In this document: positions 10,991-23,010 of the stretch, in pieces
Layout of the letters: each line of letters starts with the position of its first letter
Position numbering within the stretch: the stretch's first letter is position 1
NCBI GenBank assembly: GCA_035048815.1
Contig: JAUCBN010000043.1
Coordinates: 9,427,001 to 9,491,000, forward strand
DNA: 64,000 bases
Reading direction: 5' to 3'
DNA from: Abelmoschus esculentus
Lineage: Eukaryota; Streptophyta; Magnoliopsida; Malvales; Malvaceae
Notes under the pieces: generated by a model
What the model was told of the DNA's origin: nothing
Database searches by the model: none
What the model saw: the letters and a program-made list of their open reading frames with translations, nothing else
Made by a program: the position numbers and the translations under genes

Positions 10991-11895
10991 GCAAACCGTC
11001 AATTTGCCAAACTCTACTCTCTCTTGGTCTTATGTTTCCATCTATTCTCCCCACCATAACTATGCCTATTCTTTTAGACTTAACCTTTCAACCTAAGGGT
11101 TTACCTAGAAACAAACTATAAGATTTGGTGAGTGTGTGCGTTTTTGTGGACAAGTTTGATTAAAGGCTTTCTTAGATAAACTCTAATTTCAAGACAAGTA
11201 GAATTGGGTTAAGTGTTCTCTTCTTTTCTAAACAACCAATTCTTCAGCCAATTTCGGGAACCTCAAGGATTGTGTTTTTCTCTTCACTAATAATTCCTTC
11301 TTTATTTTTGATATTCCTTATAGCATACTAGAGCCAATTTCGGGCAACTCTAGCATGAAGAAGAGTAATTCCTAGAGCCGGTGATAGACACCTCTAGTCA
11401 CTTTCCCAAAAATCTAAGTCTTTATCACCTAAGTTCATTAAAAGAATTCCTATATTCCAACAAGTCCCAAAAGTGTTTAAATTTTATCCTATAGTAGGCT
11501 TCTAAGTTTTCATCCTTGAGTATCCTAAGGTTTAAACCTTCTTAACAGGACCTAATCATGGTAAGGAGAAAGATTTCTATGGCCTTAAAGAATAAACTAA
11601 GGCAATACTAATGATAAGCAGTGCAAAAGTATAGGCAATTGATTCAAGTAAGGCGGGAGCATAAAAATTAAAAAAAATTCACTTAAATACTCCCTTTTCT
11701 TGGCATAGCCTCGATAGTAGATTGTTGCCTCGGCAGTAGATTGTTGCCTCGGCAGTGGCTCGACACCCCCAAACTCGAACCTAGCATTGTCCTCAATGCT
11801 TTATATTAGAAGAGAATAGTGGGCAACAAAAATATGAAAGAAATAAGCAGCATATCAAAAAACAAATAGCAAATAAAATTGAATAAATGAAAAAT
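10991..11895 (-). mobile_element. Noncoding 3' region of the Athila-like element
   Basis: About 900 bases downstream of the accessory ORF with no open frame. It holds dispersed TGCCTCGGCAG motifs (near 11725 and 11745) and a duplicate of the polypurine-tract module (11764-11800). The rest shows nothing I recognise. Confidence 0.6.
11764..11800 (-). promoter_or_regulatory. Second polypurine tract with stem-loop
   Basis: On the minus strand a 7 bp stem AGCATTG/CAATGCT with loop AGGA (11783-11800) is followed by GTTTGGGGGTG (11764-11774), at almost the same spacing as in the module at 10953-10990. It could be an internal plus-strand primer or the relic of an earlier 3' end. Confidence 0.6.
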
Positions 11896-13344
11896 TTAAA
11901 GAGACTCTAAAGAGCTGCTTGTAACAATTTTTCTTCGGGGTCGTGCTGCTGATTGCTTCGTTCTTGGTGAGGGCGATGACTGAGCTTTTGCTTGCCGGGG
12001 CGGTTGGACTCTTGTGGGTGGTGTCCTTTGTATTGGAGCATCCACTTCTTCGCCTTCTTCCATGTCGGCAATCTCTTCGGTGATCATGATGTCCGTTCCA
12101 TCTTCATTTGTTGTGGCCGCCCCAGTATGGTGTGTACTCGGTCCGACAACGGTTGAGCTTTGATGTACATAGGCATCTATCTCTACTGATAGACTGCCCA
12201 TGATAATGGGGGATCATGGTGGAGTGCTGAAGACTACCCTCCTCTATGATGGACTTCTGCTGGCAGATGATGCTGCGGCAGAGTCTGCTGCCCTAGATGG
12301 GCCGGCAGCATGAAACTGTGGTTGAGGGCCCACGTGGAAGAACGGTCTCGATCCTCCTGGAGCTAGTGTAGTCTCTATATAGGGTGCGACTGTGACAAAC
12401 ATGTTGCTTGGAAATTCTGGAAACTGCTCCCCTTGGTCTGGAAAGGCATGGAGCATCATTTGGGATAATGTGCCGTTAAAGTCTCTTTGATACTCCATGT
12501 ATCTCTGTTGCCTAAGATCCATCGCTGCCATCCTTTGCAGTATCTCCTGGTACAGGTCTGCTGAGGAAGAGGTGTGGGCAGTGTTTGGCATGTCTATTGT
12601 GTATTGGGCCCCGACAGCAGTATCAGCAGTGAACTGCTAGGGCGTTTCTTGGACTGGTTCCGCCTGTGTGATCTGCATGATTTTGTGGCAAAAATCTCTG
12701 GTCCATCCACGCCTTTGGGGAGTGTATTCGTCCGCGTCTTCTACTAGTACACCTGCAGCAACACACAAGCCAGTGATCAAACAAGGGAAATGTAATGGTC
12801 CTCTATCCTTCTTACCGCATTCGTAAATTTCACGTAAGATGATCTCTCCAACGTTGATGCTCCTTTTGTTGATGATTGATTGGATGAGCACCAATTGCTT
12901 TCGGTCCACCGTGCTGTTGTGGGATGTGGGGATGAGGCGTCTCTTGACGAAGGTGTTCCAAAGCTTGGCCTCGGGCTTTAGGCTTTGCGTTGCTACAGAT
13001 CCTCTATGGGCACCAGTTTCCCATGGAGTATTCGTGTAGTAAAATTGGTTGATGGTCTCGGCATCAAGCTGGACAGGCCTGCCTCGGCAGTGGACAAAGA
13101 GGGAGTCTTTGCTTGGTCCGTGCGCATAGAATTCTCGCACGATGGTCGCATTTGCCTGGGCAGGTTGGAGGCAAAAGATTTCTCAATCTTGGTACTTGAT
13201 CCTGTCAAACAGATAGTGCTCGATGCCATAATTTTCGTCATCCGAGTGTTGGAACCCTTGTTCCTCCCACAATTGCCGGGCAATGAAAGACCTATTGAAG
13301 CAGTCTTCAATATTGGCTGGGGCAAAGCGCTTGTAGGTGGCCAT
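11896..13344 (-). pseudogene. Accessory ORF of the Athila-like element
   Basis: A reading frame of about 480 codons can be followed from an ATG at 13344 to the stop at 11896 in a single frame, broken only by stop codons: TGA near 13190 (probably from TGG), TAG near 12637 and 12244, and TGA near 12220 (from CGA). The N-terminal two thirds resemble the ORF often annotated as 'putative plant transposon protein' in Athila/Tat-type elements and scattered in plant genomes. Motifs seen: NIEDCFNRSFIARQLWEEQG, then FYAHGPS and INKRSINVG. The C-terminal third is low-complexity, rich in Pro, Ser and Ala, with an acidic patch (EEIADMEEGEEVDAP) and a basic end. No transmembrane segment or signal peptide is evident, so I do not call it an envelope protein. 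Function unknown. It lies downstream of gag-protease, separated by about 480 bases with a TATA box. Confidence 0.7.
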
Positions 13345-13826
13345 AAAGATTGTGAGAGTTTAAGTTCTTGGAGATTTTCTTTGAAGACTTTTGAGAATTT
13401 CAAGAAGGGTAGGCAGAGAGTATTGTAAGAGCAAGATTGTTGAGTATTCTAAAGAAAACAAGAATGCAAGAGTGAATAGTTCAAGAGGAGGGGGTTGCTT
13501 ATATAGGCCTCGGCCTTGTGACCGTTTGAACCACTAGCCGTTTTGTAGCCGTTAGTCTTTACTACCGTTTCCTTTTCTGCCGCGGTAGGAATCTCGGCAG
13601 ACTAGCCGTTACACTGTTCTGCCCGTTGAAACTGCTGCGACTCTGACACTGTTTTCTGCCTCGGCAGAATTCCTGCTATGAACTACTTCTCCTTTATTCT
13701 TGCTTATTATCCTAAATAAAAATTAAACACAAACAAGAAAAATACTTAAAGCATAAAATTGATATGGAAAATAAATATAAACTAAACTAATCCTAATATA
13801 ATAATATAAAAGGAAAAGGGAAGAGA
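13345..13826 (-). mobile_element. Spacer with promoter between gag-protease and accessory ORF
   Basis: Noncoding. In the element's direction it contains two TGCCGCGG/TCTCGGCAG-type motifs (13580-13670), a TATA box (13498-13505), then a pyrimidine-rich leader with TTTTCTTTAG (near 13450) before the ATG at 13344. The reverse transcriptase, RNase H and integrase genes expected downstream of the protease are absent. Confidence 0.6.
13498..13505 (-). promoter_or_regulatory. Internal TATA box before the accessory ORF
   Basis: Minus strand GGCCTATATAAGCAACC, about 155 bases before the ATG at 13344. It resembles the LTR promoter box (GCCTATATAAGACC). It could drive a separate mRNA for the accessory ORF. 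Confidence 0.45.
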
Positions 13827-15254
13827 TTATGTCACTGAAGGAGTGCATGCAAATGCATCTCCTAAGGTGTTTATCTCTTGCTGGCCAGAATTAGAATTCA
13901 GATGTTGGCTACTCCCTTTTGTTTTATGTCCATCCTTATGTGCTGCTTCCACTTTGAGCTTGATCTTTTTGCCAAATAACCTGCCGAGCGTGCTGCCAAG
14001 GCAGGATATTTTGGCGTCTGTTGTGTGGATGGCTTTGCACTCTTCTGGATCATCGTATTTTTTGAAGTTGTGGAATGCATTAAGTTTGACTTGTTGGTCA
14101 TTAACCCTCATTGTCAATTCTCCTTTTTCCACATCAATTAAGGTGCGTCCAGTTGCAAGGAAAGGTCTCCCCAAGATGATCTGTGCATTATCATCTGCTT
14201 CACAATCAAGGACAAGAAAATCAGCGGGAAAAATAAATTTATCAACTCTTACCAGTATGTCCTTGATTTTACCTTCGGGTTACACATATGATCGATCTGT
14301 AAGTTGGAGCATAACTGTTGTAGGTTTCGCCCTTCCTATTCCAAGATTTTGGAAGACAGATTTGGGCATTAGATTGATGCTTGCTCCAAGGTCACATAGG
14401 GCCTTACCTTCATAGTTACCTATTGCACAAGGTATGATAAAGCATCCAGGATCCTTCAATTTTGGTGGCATGCAATTGTGTAGCATTGCCATGCATCCCT
14501 CGATAGCAGTCACTGTTTCGAACTCACCTAGTCGTTTTCTCTTAGACACAATTTCTTTTAAGAACTTGGCATAATTAGGCATTTGTTCAATTGCCTCAAC
14601 GAATGGTAAGTTAATGTGGACTTGCTTTAAAATATCAAGAAATTTCTAGAATTGATGATCCTGTTTTTGCTTTTTCAACCTTTGTGGGAAGGGTGGTGGT
14701 GGTCTCATCTCATCCAGAGTTTCTTTAGTTTGGAATTTATTACCTGGCACCATTGGGGTTGTTGCTGTCTCGGCAGACTGTTCCGGAGCTGCTGAGTTCT
14801 CTGCTGGGGCAATGTTATCAGGATCAGTTTGTTCAGCATCCCCTTTTGCTGGGTCTGATGATGGAACTTGGCCAGCTGTAATTTCCGTCTTTTCCTTCAG
14901 CTGTAGACCACTCCTAGTAGTGATTGCTTTGCACTGTTCATGGCCCATTACCTTAGCAACTTCAGTATTGCTAGGTAGTCCTCCTTGTGGTCTAGTGTTT
15001 ATATTTTGAGCAAACTGCCCAACCTGAGTTTCCAATGCCTTAATTGCTGCCTCTTGGTTCTACAACCTCATCTCAGTCCTGTTTATGAACGCATCTGTTC
15101 TTTTGATGAAGTTGCTATTCTCTGCCATGTATGACTCAGTTTTCATCATAAATGCTTTTAGAGAATTTTCCAAGGAACTTACAGATTGTTGCTGGATCTG
15201 CTGCGGTGGCATTGGCTGCTAGACTTGCTGTGGCGGCAGATGTTGCATTGGTTG
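13827..15254 (-). pseudogene. Athila-like gag C-terminus and aspartic protease
   Basis: Continues in frame from the gag part. A proline- and acid-rich linker (about 14650-15030) is followed by a retroviral-type aspartic protease. The active-site motif C-D-L-G-A-S-I-N-L-M-P lies near 14350, and the flap/end motif ILGRPFLATGRTLIDV near 14130-14180 is typical of Athila/Tat elements. The frame ends at a normal TAA at 13827 shortly after the protease. In-frame stops: TAG near 15220, 15060 and 14646 (all at expected glutamines) and TAA at 14280. There is no frameshift. The protease would cleave Gag. The frame does not go on into reverse transcriptase, so the element depended on another element's pol. 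Confidence 0.85.
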
Positions 15255-16397
15255 CTAGAATCCTGAGGGTTGGGTGGTTGGGTTTAAGGCATTGTTAGGA
15301 TTGCTCCATGACAGGTTTGGATGCCTCTTCCATGAGGGGTTGTATATGTTGGACATCATATTGGTTCGGTTATAGTTTCCAACATACATACTGGTTTCTT
15401 GATTCATACAATCAGAGGAATTGTGGTTACCTCTACATAAATCACAAAAGGAATCAATCACCTTAACCTCACGGGTATTTTGTTGTAGTTGCAAATTTTG
15501 CACCATCTTGGTAAGAGAGGCCGATTGTGCTGCCACTGAATTTGATGTGTCTAACTCATTCACCGTGGCTTGGCGTCTTACTCCTCCTCGCCTAGATGTA
15601 GGGAATTGAAAATCGTTATTTTCGAGTTTGTTTAGTATCTCAATAGCTTCCTCAGGTGCTTTATCAAGGAGTGTTCCGTTTGCCGAGGCATCTAACATCA
15701 TCCTTGTCGTGGCATTCGTGGCATTATAGAACATGGTGACTTGTGTCCATAGGGGAAATCCATGCAAAGGACACTTGTGCAGTAACTTCCTGTAGCGCTC
15801 CCATGCCTCGTACATAGGTTCGTCATCTGCCTGTCGAAAAGAAGTGATTTCATTAGGAATTCTATCATATAAATTTGTAGGATTAAAGCGTGTAATAAAA
15901 TCACGATAGAGTTCACTCCAAGATCCAGTAGATCCTGTTGGAATGCTATTTAACCAGGCTTTCGCCCTATCCCTCAGTGAATAGGGGAATAACTTCAATC
16001 TCAAGACATCTTCATGGACTCCTTGGATTTTGAAGGAATTGCATATCTCCACGAAAGACTTGAGGTGCTGCCTTGCATCTTCAGTTACAGACCCACCAAA
16101 CTGTCCAATAGTGTTAAGCATATTGAAAATGACAGGTTTCAGTTCAAAGTGGGCTGCTTCTATCTCTGGTGTAACGACTCCTGGGTTCAATCCATTTAAA
16201 TCTTCTTCCAGGAAGTCTCTGACAGTAAGCTGCCGCAGCCCTGGTGGCGGCGGAAGACCTCTAGTGCCGGCAGGTAAGTTTTGTCCTGTCGAGTGATCTG
16301 CCATAGCTTCTTGGATTTGTTTCCTCGACCTTTGCCGTGTACGTTTGATCTCTGGGTCTAACTCGTACAAAGGTTTGGTTGGGTTGGCCCTGGTCAT
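15255..16397 (-). pseudogene. Athila-like gag, N-terminal part
   Basis: The ATG at 16397 (reading MTRANPTKPLYELDPEIKR) is chosen because upstream residues are hydrophobic leader sequence without the family pattern. The retrotransposon gag domain runs through about residues 80-230 (FVEICNSFKIQGV, AWLNSIPTGSTGSW, FITRFNP, YEAWERYRKLLHKCPLHG). A CCHC-like knuckle C-x2-C-x3-H-x4-C follows near 15400. Gag forms the particle that packages element RNA. The frame is open for about 380 codons until a TAG at 15255 that replaces a glutamine codon, and continues past it in the same frame. It starts about 75 bases after the primer binding site, the usual layout. Confidence 0.88.
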
Positions 16398-16469
16398 ACA
16401 CCAACAAAAACCAAAGTAAAATAAAAAAAAGAAACAAGAAAATAAAGAAAACACAATTTAGTTGTCAAT

Positions 16470-16486
16470 CCTCGGCAACGGCGCCA
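16470..16486 (-). promoter_or_regulatory. Primer binding site, tRNA-Asp
   Basis: Minus-strand TGGCGCCGTTGCCGAGG begins six bases inside the 5' LTR end. It is complementary to the 3' end of plant tRNA-Asp, as is typical of Athila/Tat-type elements. Confidence 0.88.
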
Positions 16487-16492
16487 AAAACT

Positions 16493-17823
16493 TGTCGCGT
16501 GTCAAAAGTGCGCAATTAGTGCAAGTGAACACATCGCAAGTAATAAAGTGATAACTATTATCGTGTATCGTCTCCACAGGGATTGGTATACTTAATATGC
16601 CTTCTTCGTCTTCTTGTTCTGTAAAAAGAAATAAAAACACAGGTAATTGTGGTTTTGATGGAACTAAATATTTTGAAATAAAACAAACTAAGAATAAAGA
16701 TGAAGTCTGATTAATAGAGAGAGGTCAGGATCCAGTTGCGTTGTATTGTGGAATTGATTGACTTGTCTCTGTCCAATGCAATTGTATATCACTGCCTCGG
16801 CAGTACTGCAGATTACTGCTTTGGCAACGACAATACTGTCCGCCGCGGCAATCCCTTGCTCGTGGTTGGACTTTACCAAAGTTCGTCAAAGTGTCCTTGG
16901 ATGACTCCGCTTATCCCTAAGTCAAAGTACTGTTGATGATTAGTCCTTGATGATACCTCCCGACGTGAATCAATTATACTCACCAACCAATCTCACACTT
17001 CTTTTAGCCGCTGAAACTCTTAACCTACCCTAGGCTGAGTTAGTATTTCGCGATTCAAACACCGTACTTATCCCTTTCGTGAATCTAACTCTCCTGAGTC
17101 TAGATAAATGGATTACTCACAAACTTCTCTCCCGTGGTTGAATGAAAGAACAAAGAATGGCAAAGGATAAGCAAACCTTGATAGATTTATTGCATTGAAA
17201 CAAAGACAAAGTACAATCTCCTCACACCAATACTTAACAACCTTCACCTAAACCATAAGAAAGCTTAGAACATAATTTGAGAGAAAGAAAACGTTGAATC
17301 TTAGGGTAAACTCTCTATGAATCGGCTCCCTTAATACATTGGACGGCTAGGTCTTATATAGGCTTGGCCTAGGGCAAACCTTTCCTAAGTAGAATATAAC
17401 TTGGAGTAGGGAACAAGTCATGTACATAAATAAAATATTTCCAAGTTTATTTCAACTAAGAGGCCTTCCCGCGTGGCCTTGTCATGGGCTTTTCCTCATG
17501 CAAACCAGCTCTGATCCATGTGCTTCGTGTCCAGAAACGTGCCTTGGATTTTTCTCTTCCGATCGCCTACAATATTGCTTCCTGGCTCTGAGCTACTGCC
17601 TCGGCATCAGGTCCTGCCTCGGTCATGTTGCTGCCGCGGCACTTGTTTCTCCTGCACAGATATAAAAAAACAGTAAAACTTGCCTTTTCTGTAAATATCA
17701 TCTTTATAATCATAACTCCTAAATATATCAAATTAAGTATATGCTTTGGTCCGACTGGGTGTAAATTTAGTGATTAATGCCCATAAACGGTGTAAAACGT
17801 GATAATGAGTTGAGAACTAATCA
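16493..17823 (-). mobile_element. Athila-like 5' LTR (minus)
   Basis: A complete 1331 bp LTR running on the minus strand from TGATTAGTTCTCAAC at 17823 (a mutated TGATAAGTGCTCAAC) to ACACGCGACA at 16493. TATA box at 17353-17360. It carries CTGCCTCGGCAG-type motifs near 16793 and 17597. The right flank is satellite beginning GTTTAGATCG. A GTTTA also occurs at 5672-5676, just left of the complex, and may be the target duplication. Confidence 0.9.
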
Positions 17824-20800
17824 GTTTAGATCGTTCATGTTCAAAAGCCCATAAGTAACCGAGTGAAAAGCTCAAAATTTGAGTTTAAGTTTTTAATTAG
17901 GTTCAAAAGCCCATAAATAACTTTTTGTACCAAAAAATTTGATTGAATATCATTTTCGATCGTTTTGTAGGGTTCATAGCGTGCATGTCTAAATGGGCTT
18001 TATAGTGAATCTGTTCGAATTTTAACCGGGTAAAAAGCTTAAAATTTGAGTTTAAGCTGTATAATTAGGTTTAAAAGCCCATAATTAACTTTTTGTACCC
18101 AAAAAATTTGATTAAATATCATTTTCGATCTTTTTGAAGGGTTTAGAGCGTGCATGTCTAAATGGGCTTTATAGTGAACTCGTTCGAATTTTAACTGAGT
18201 AAAAAGCTAAAAATTTGAGTTTAAGCTGTATAATTAGGTTCAAAATCCCATAATTAACTTTTTGAACCCAAAAAATTTGATTGAATATCATTTTCGATCG
18301 TTTTGTAGGGTTCAGAGCGTGCATGTCTAAATGGGCTTTATAATGAATCCGTTCGAATTTAACTGTGTAAAAATATTAAAATTTGAGTTCAAGCTGTATA
18401 ATTAGGTTTAAAAGCCCATAATCAACTTTTTGTACCCAAAAAATTTGATTGAATATCCTTTTCGATCGTTTTGTAGGCTTCAGAGCGTGCATGTCTAAAT
18501 GGGCTTTATAGTGAACCCGTTCGAATTTTAACCGAGTAAGAAGCACAAAATTTTAGTTTAAGTTGTATAATTAAGTTCAAAATACCATAATTAAATTCTT
18601 GAAACCATAAAATTTGATTGAATATCATTTTCGATCGTTTTGTAGGGTTCAGAGCATGCATATCTAAATGGGCTTTATAGTGAATCTATTTGAATTTTAA
18701 CAGAATAAAAAGCTCAAAATTTTAGTTTAAGTTGTATAATTAGGTTTAAGAGCCCATAATTAACATTTTGTACCCAAAAAATTTGATTAAATATCATTTT
18801 CGATCGTTTTGTAGGGTTTAGAGCCGTCATGTCTAAATGGGCTTTATACTGAACCTGTTCGAATTTTAACCTAGTGAAAAACTCAAAATTTGAATTTAAG
18901 ATATATAATTTGGTTCAAAAGACCATAATTAACATCTTGTACACAAAAAATTTGATTCAATATCATTTTCGATCGTTTTATATGGTTCAGAGCGTGCATG
19001 TCTAAATGGGCTTTATAGTGAACCCGTTCGAATTTTAACCGAGTAAGAAGCTCAAAATTTTAGTTTAAGTTGTATAATTAGGTTCAAAATCCCATAATTA
19101 AATTCTTGAAACCATAAAATTTGATTTAATATCATTTTCGATCATTTTGTAGGGTTCAGAGCGTGCATGTCTAAATGGGCTTTATAGTGAATCCGTTCAA
19201 ATTTTAACTGAGTAAAAAGCTCAAAGATTGAGTTTAAGCTGTATAATTAGGTTCAAAATCCCATAATTAAATTTTTGAACCCATAAAATTTGATTTAATA
19301 TCATTTTCGATCGTTTTGTATCGTTAAGAGCGTGCATGTCTAAATGGGCTTTATAGTGAATCTGTTCGAATTTTAATTGAGTAAAAAGCTCAAAGCTTGA
19401 GTTTAAGCTGTATAATTAGGTTTAAAATCCCATAATTAACTTTTTGTACCAAAAAAAATTGATTGAATATCCTTTTCGATCGTTTTATAGGCTTTAGAGG
19501 GTTCATGTCTAAATGGGCTTTATAGAGAGCACGTTCGAATTTTAACCGAGTAAAAAGCTCAAAGATTGAGTTTAAGCTGTATAATTAGGTTTAAAAGCCC
19601 ATAATTAACTTTTTGTACCCATAAAATTTGATTGAATATCATTTTCGATCGTTTTGTAAGGTATAGAGCGTTCATGTCTAAATGGGCTTTATAGAGAACC
19701 CGTTCGAATATTAACCGAGTAAAAAGCTCAAAAATTGATTTTAAGTTGTATAATTAGGTTCAAAAGCCCATAATTAACTTTTTGTACCCAAAAAATTTGA
19801 TTTAATATCATTTTCGATCGTTTTGTAGGGTTTAGAGCGTTCATGTCTAAATGGGCTTTGTAGTGAACCCGTTCGAATTTTAACCGAGTAAAAAGCTCAA
19901 AATTTGAGTTTAAGCTATATAATTAGGTTAAAAAGCCCATATTTAAATTTTTGTACCCAAAAAATTTGATTGAATATCATTTTCGAAGGTTTTGTAGGGT
20001 TTAGAGCGTTGATTTCTAAATGGGATTTATTGTGAACCCGTTCAAATTTTAACCGAGTAAAAAGCCCAAAATTTGAGAATAAGCTATATAATTTGGTTAA
20101 AAAGCCCATAATTAACTTTTTGTATCCAAAAAATTTGATTGAATATCATTTTCGAAGGTTTTGTAGGGTTTAGAGCGTTCATTTCTAAATGGGATTTATT
20201 GTGAACCCGTTCAAATTTTAACCGAGTAAAAAGCTCAAAATTTGAGAATAAGCTATATAATTAGGTTAAAAAGCCCATAATTAACTTTTTGTACCCAAAA
20301 AATTTGATTGAATATCATTTTCGATCGTTTTGTAGGGTTTAGAGCGTGCATGTCTAAATGGGCTATATAGTGAATCCGTTCGAATTTTAATTGAGTAAAA
20401 AGCTCAAAGTTTGAGTTTAAGCTGTATAATTAGGTTTAAAATCCCATAATTAACTTTTTGTACCAAAAAATTTGATTGAATATCCTTTTCGAACGTTTTG
20501 TAGGCTTTAGAGTGTTCATGTATAAATGGGCTTTATAGAGAGCCCGTTCGAATTTTAACCGAGTAAAAAGCTCGAAACTTGAGTTTAGGTTATATAATTA
20601 GGTTTAAAAGCCCATATTTAACTTTTTGTACCCCAAAAATTTGATTGAATGTCATTTTCGATCGTTTTGTAGGTTTAGAGCGGTCATGTCTAAATGGGCT
20701 TTATAATGAACCCGTTCGAATTTTAACCGAGTAAGAAGCTCAAAATTTGAGTTTAAGTTTTATAATTATATTCAAAATCCCATAATTAAATTTTTGTACC

Positions 20801-23010
20801 CAAAAAATTTGATTGAAGATCATTTTCGATCGTTTTGTAGGGTTCATAGCATGCATGTCTAAATGGGCTTTATAGTGAATCTATTTGAATTTTAACCGGG
20901 TAAAAAGCTCAAAATTTGAGTTTAAGCTGTATAATTGGCTTTAAAATCCCATAATTAACTTTTTGTACCCAAAAAATTTGATTTAATATCATTTCGATCG
21001 TTTTGTAGGATTCAAAGCATGCTTGTCTAAATGGGCTTTATATTGAATCTATTCGAATTCTAACTGAATAAAAAACTCAAAATTTGAGTTTAAGTTGTGT
21101 AATTAGGTTTAAAATCCCATAATTAACTTTTTGTACCCAAAAGATTTGATTGAATATCATTTTCGATCGTTTTGTAGGGTTTAGAGCGTTCATTTCTAAA
21201 TGGGCTTTGTAGTGAATCCTTTCGAATTTTAACCGAGTAAAAAGCTCAAAATTTGAGATTAAGCTGTACAATTTGGTTAAAAAGCCCATAATTAACTTTT
21301 TGTACCCAAGAAATTCGATTGAATATCATTTTTTATGGTTTTGTAGGGTTCAGAGCGTTCATGTCTAAATGGGCTTTATAGTGAAAACGTTCGAATTTTA
21401 ACTGAGTAAAAAGCTCAAAGTTTGAGTTTAAGCTGTATAGTTAGGTTTAAAAGCCCATAATTAACTTTTTGGACCAAAAAAATTTGATTAAATATCCTTT
21501 TCGATCGTTTTGTAGGCTTCATAGAGTTCATGTTTAAAAGGGCTTTATAGAGAACCCGTTCGATTTTTAACCGAGTAAAAAGCTCAAAATTTGAGTTTAA
21601 GCTCTATAATTAGGTTCAAAATCCCATAATTAAAATTTTGAACCCATAAAATTTGATTTAATATTATTTTTGATCCTTTTGTAGGTTTTAGAGCGTGAAT
21701 GTCTAAATGGGCTTTATAGTGAATCTATTCGAATTTTAACCGAGTAAAAAGATCAAAATCTGAATTTAAGCTATATAATTAGGTTAAAAAGCCCATAACT
21801 AACTTTTTGTACCCAAAAATTTGATTTAATATCATTTTCGATCGTTTTGTAGGGTTTAAAGCATGCATGTCTAAATGGGCTTTATAGTGAATCTATTCGA
21901 ATTTTAATTGAATAAAAAGCTCAAAATTTGAGTTTAAGTTGTATAATTAGGTTTATAATCCCATAATTAACTTTTTGTACCCAAAAAATTTGGTTGAATA
22001 TCATTTTTGATCGTTTTGTAGGGTTTAGAGCATTCATTTCTAAATGGGCTTTATAGTGAATCCGTTCGAATTTCAGCCGAGTAAGAAGCTCAAAATTTGA
22101 GATTAAGCTGTATAATTTGGTTAAAAAGCCCATAATTAACTTTTTGTACCCAAGAAATTCGATTGAATATCATTTTTGATGGTTTTGTAGGGTTCAGAGC
22201 GTTCATGTCTAAATTGGCTTTATAGTGAATCCGTTCGAATTTTAACTAGGTAAAAAGCTCAAAGTTTGAGTTTAAGCTGTATAATTAGGTTTAAAAGTCC
22301 ATAATTAACTTTTTGTATCAATTAAATTTGATTGAATATCCTTTTCGATCGTTTTGTAGGCTTCAGAGCGTTCATGTCTAAATGGGCTTTATAGAGAACC
22401 CGTTCGAATTTTAACCGATTAAAAAGCTCAAAAATTGAGTTTAGGTTGTATAATTAGGTTTAAAAGCCCATAATTAACTTTTTGTACACAAAAAAATTTG
22501 ATTGAATATTATTTTCGATCGTTTTGTAGGTTTGAGAGCGTGCATGTCTAAATGGCTTTATAGTGAACCCGTTCGAATTTTAACCGAGTAAAAAGCTCAA
22601 AATTTGAGTTTAAGCTCTATAATTAGGTTCAAAATACCATAATTAAAATTTTGAACCCATAAAATTTGATTTAATATCATTTTCGATCCTTTTGTAGGGT
22701 TCAGAGCGCAAATGCCTAAATGGGATTAATAGTGAATCTATTCGAATTTTAACCGAGTAAAAAGCTCAAAATTTGAATTTCAGCTATGTAATTAGATTAA
22801 AAAGCCCATAACTAACTTTTTTACCCAAAAAATTTGATTTAATATCATTTTCGATCGTTTTGTAGGGTTCAAAGCATGCATGTCTAAATGGGCTTTATAG
22901 TGAACCCGTTCGAATTTTAACCGATTAAAAAGCTAAAAATTTGAGTTTAAGCTGTATAATTAGGTTTCAAAGCCCATAATTAACTTTTTGTACCAAAAAA
23001 AATTGATTTA

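Noticed and set aside
11896..13344. Envelope protein, as sometimes proposed for Athila third ORFs
   Set aside because: No signal peptide, transmembrane segment or cysteine pattern is visible; it fits the unspecified plant transposon protein family better.
16470..16486. tRNA-Asp gene
   Set aside because: Same reason: a 17-base primer site without the rest of a tRNA.
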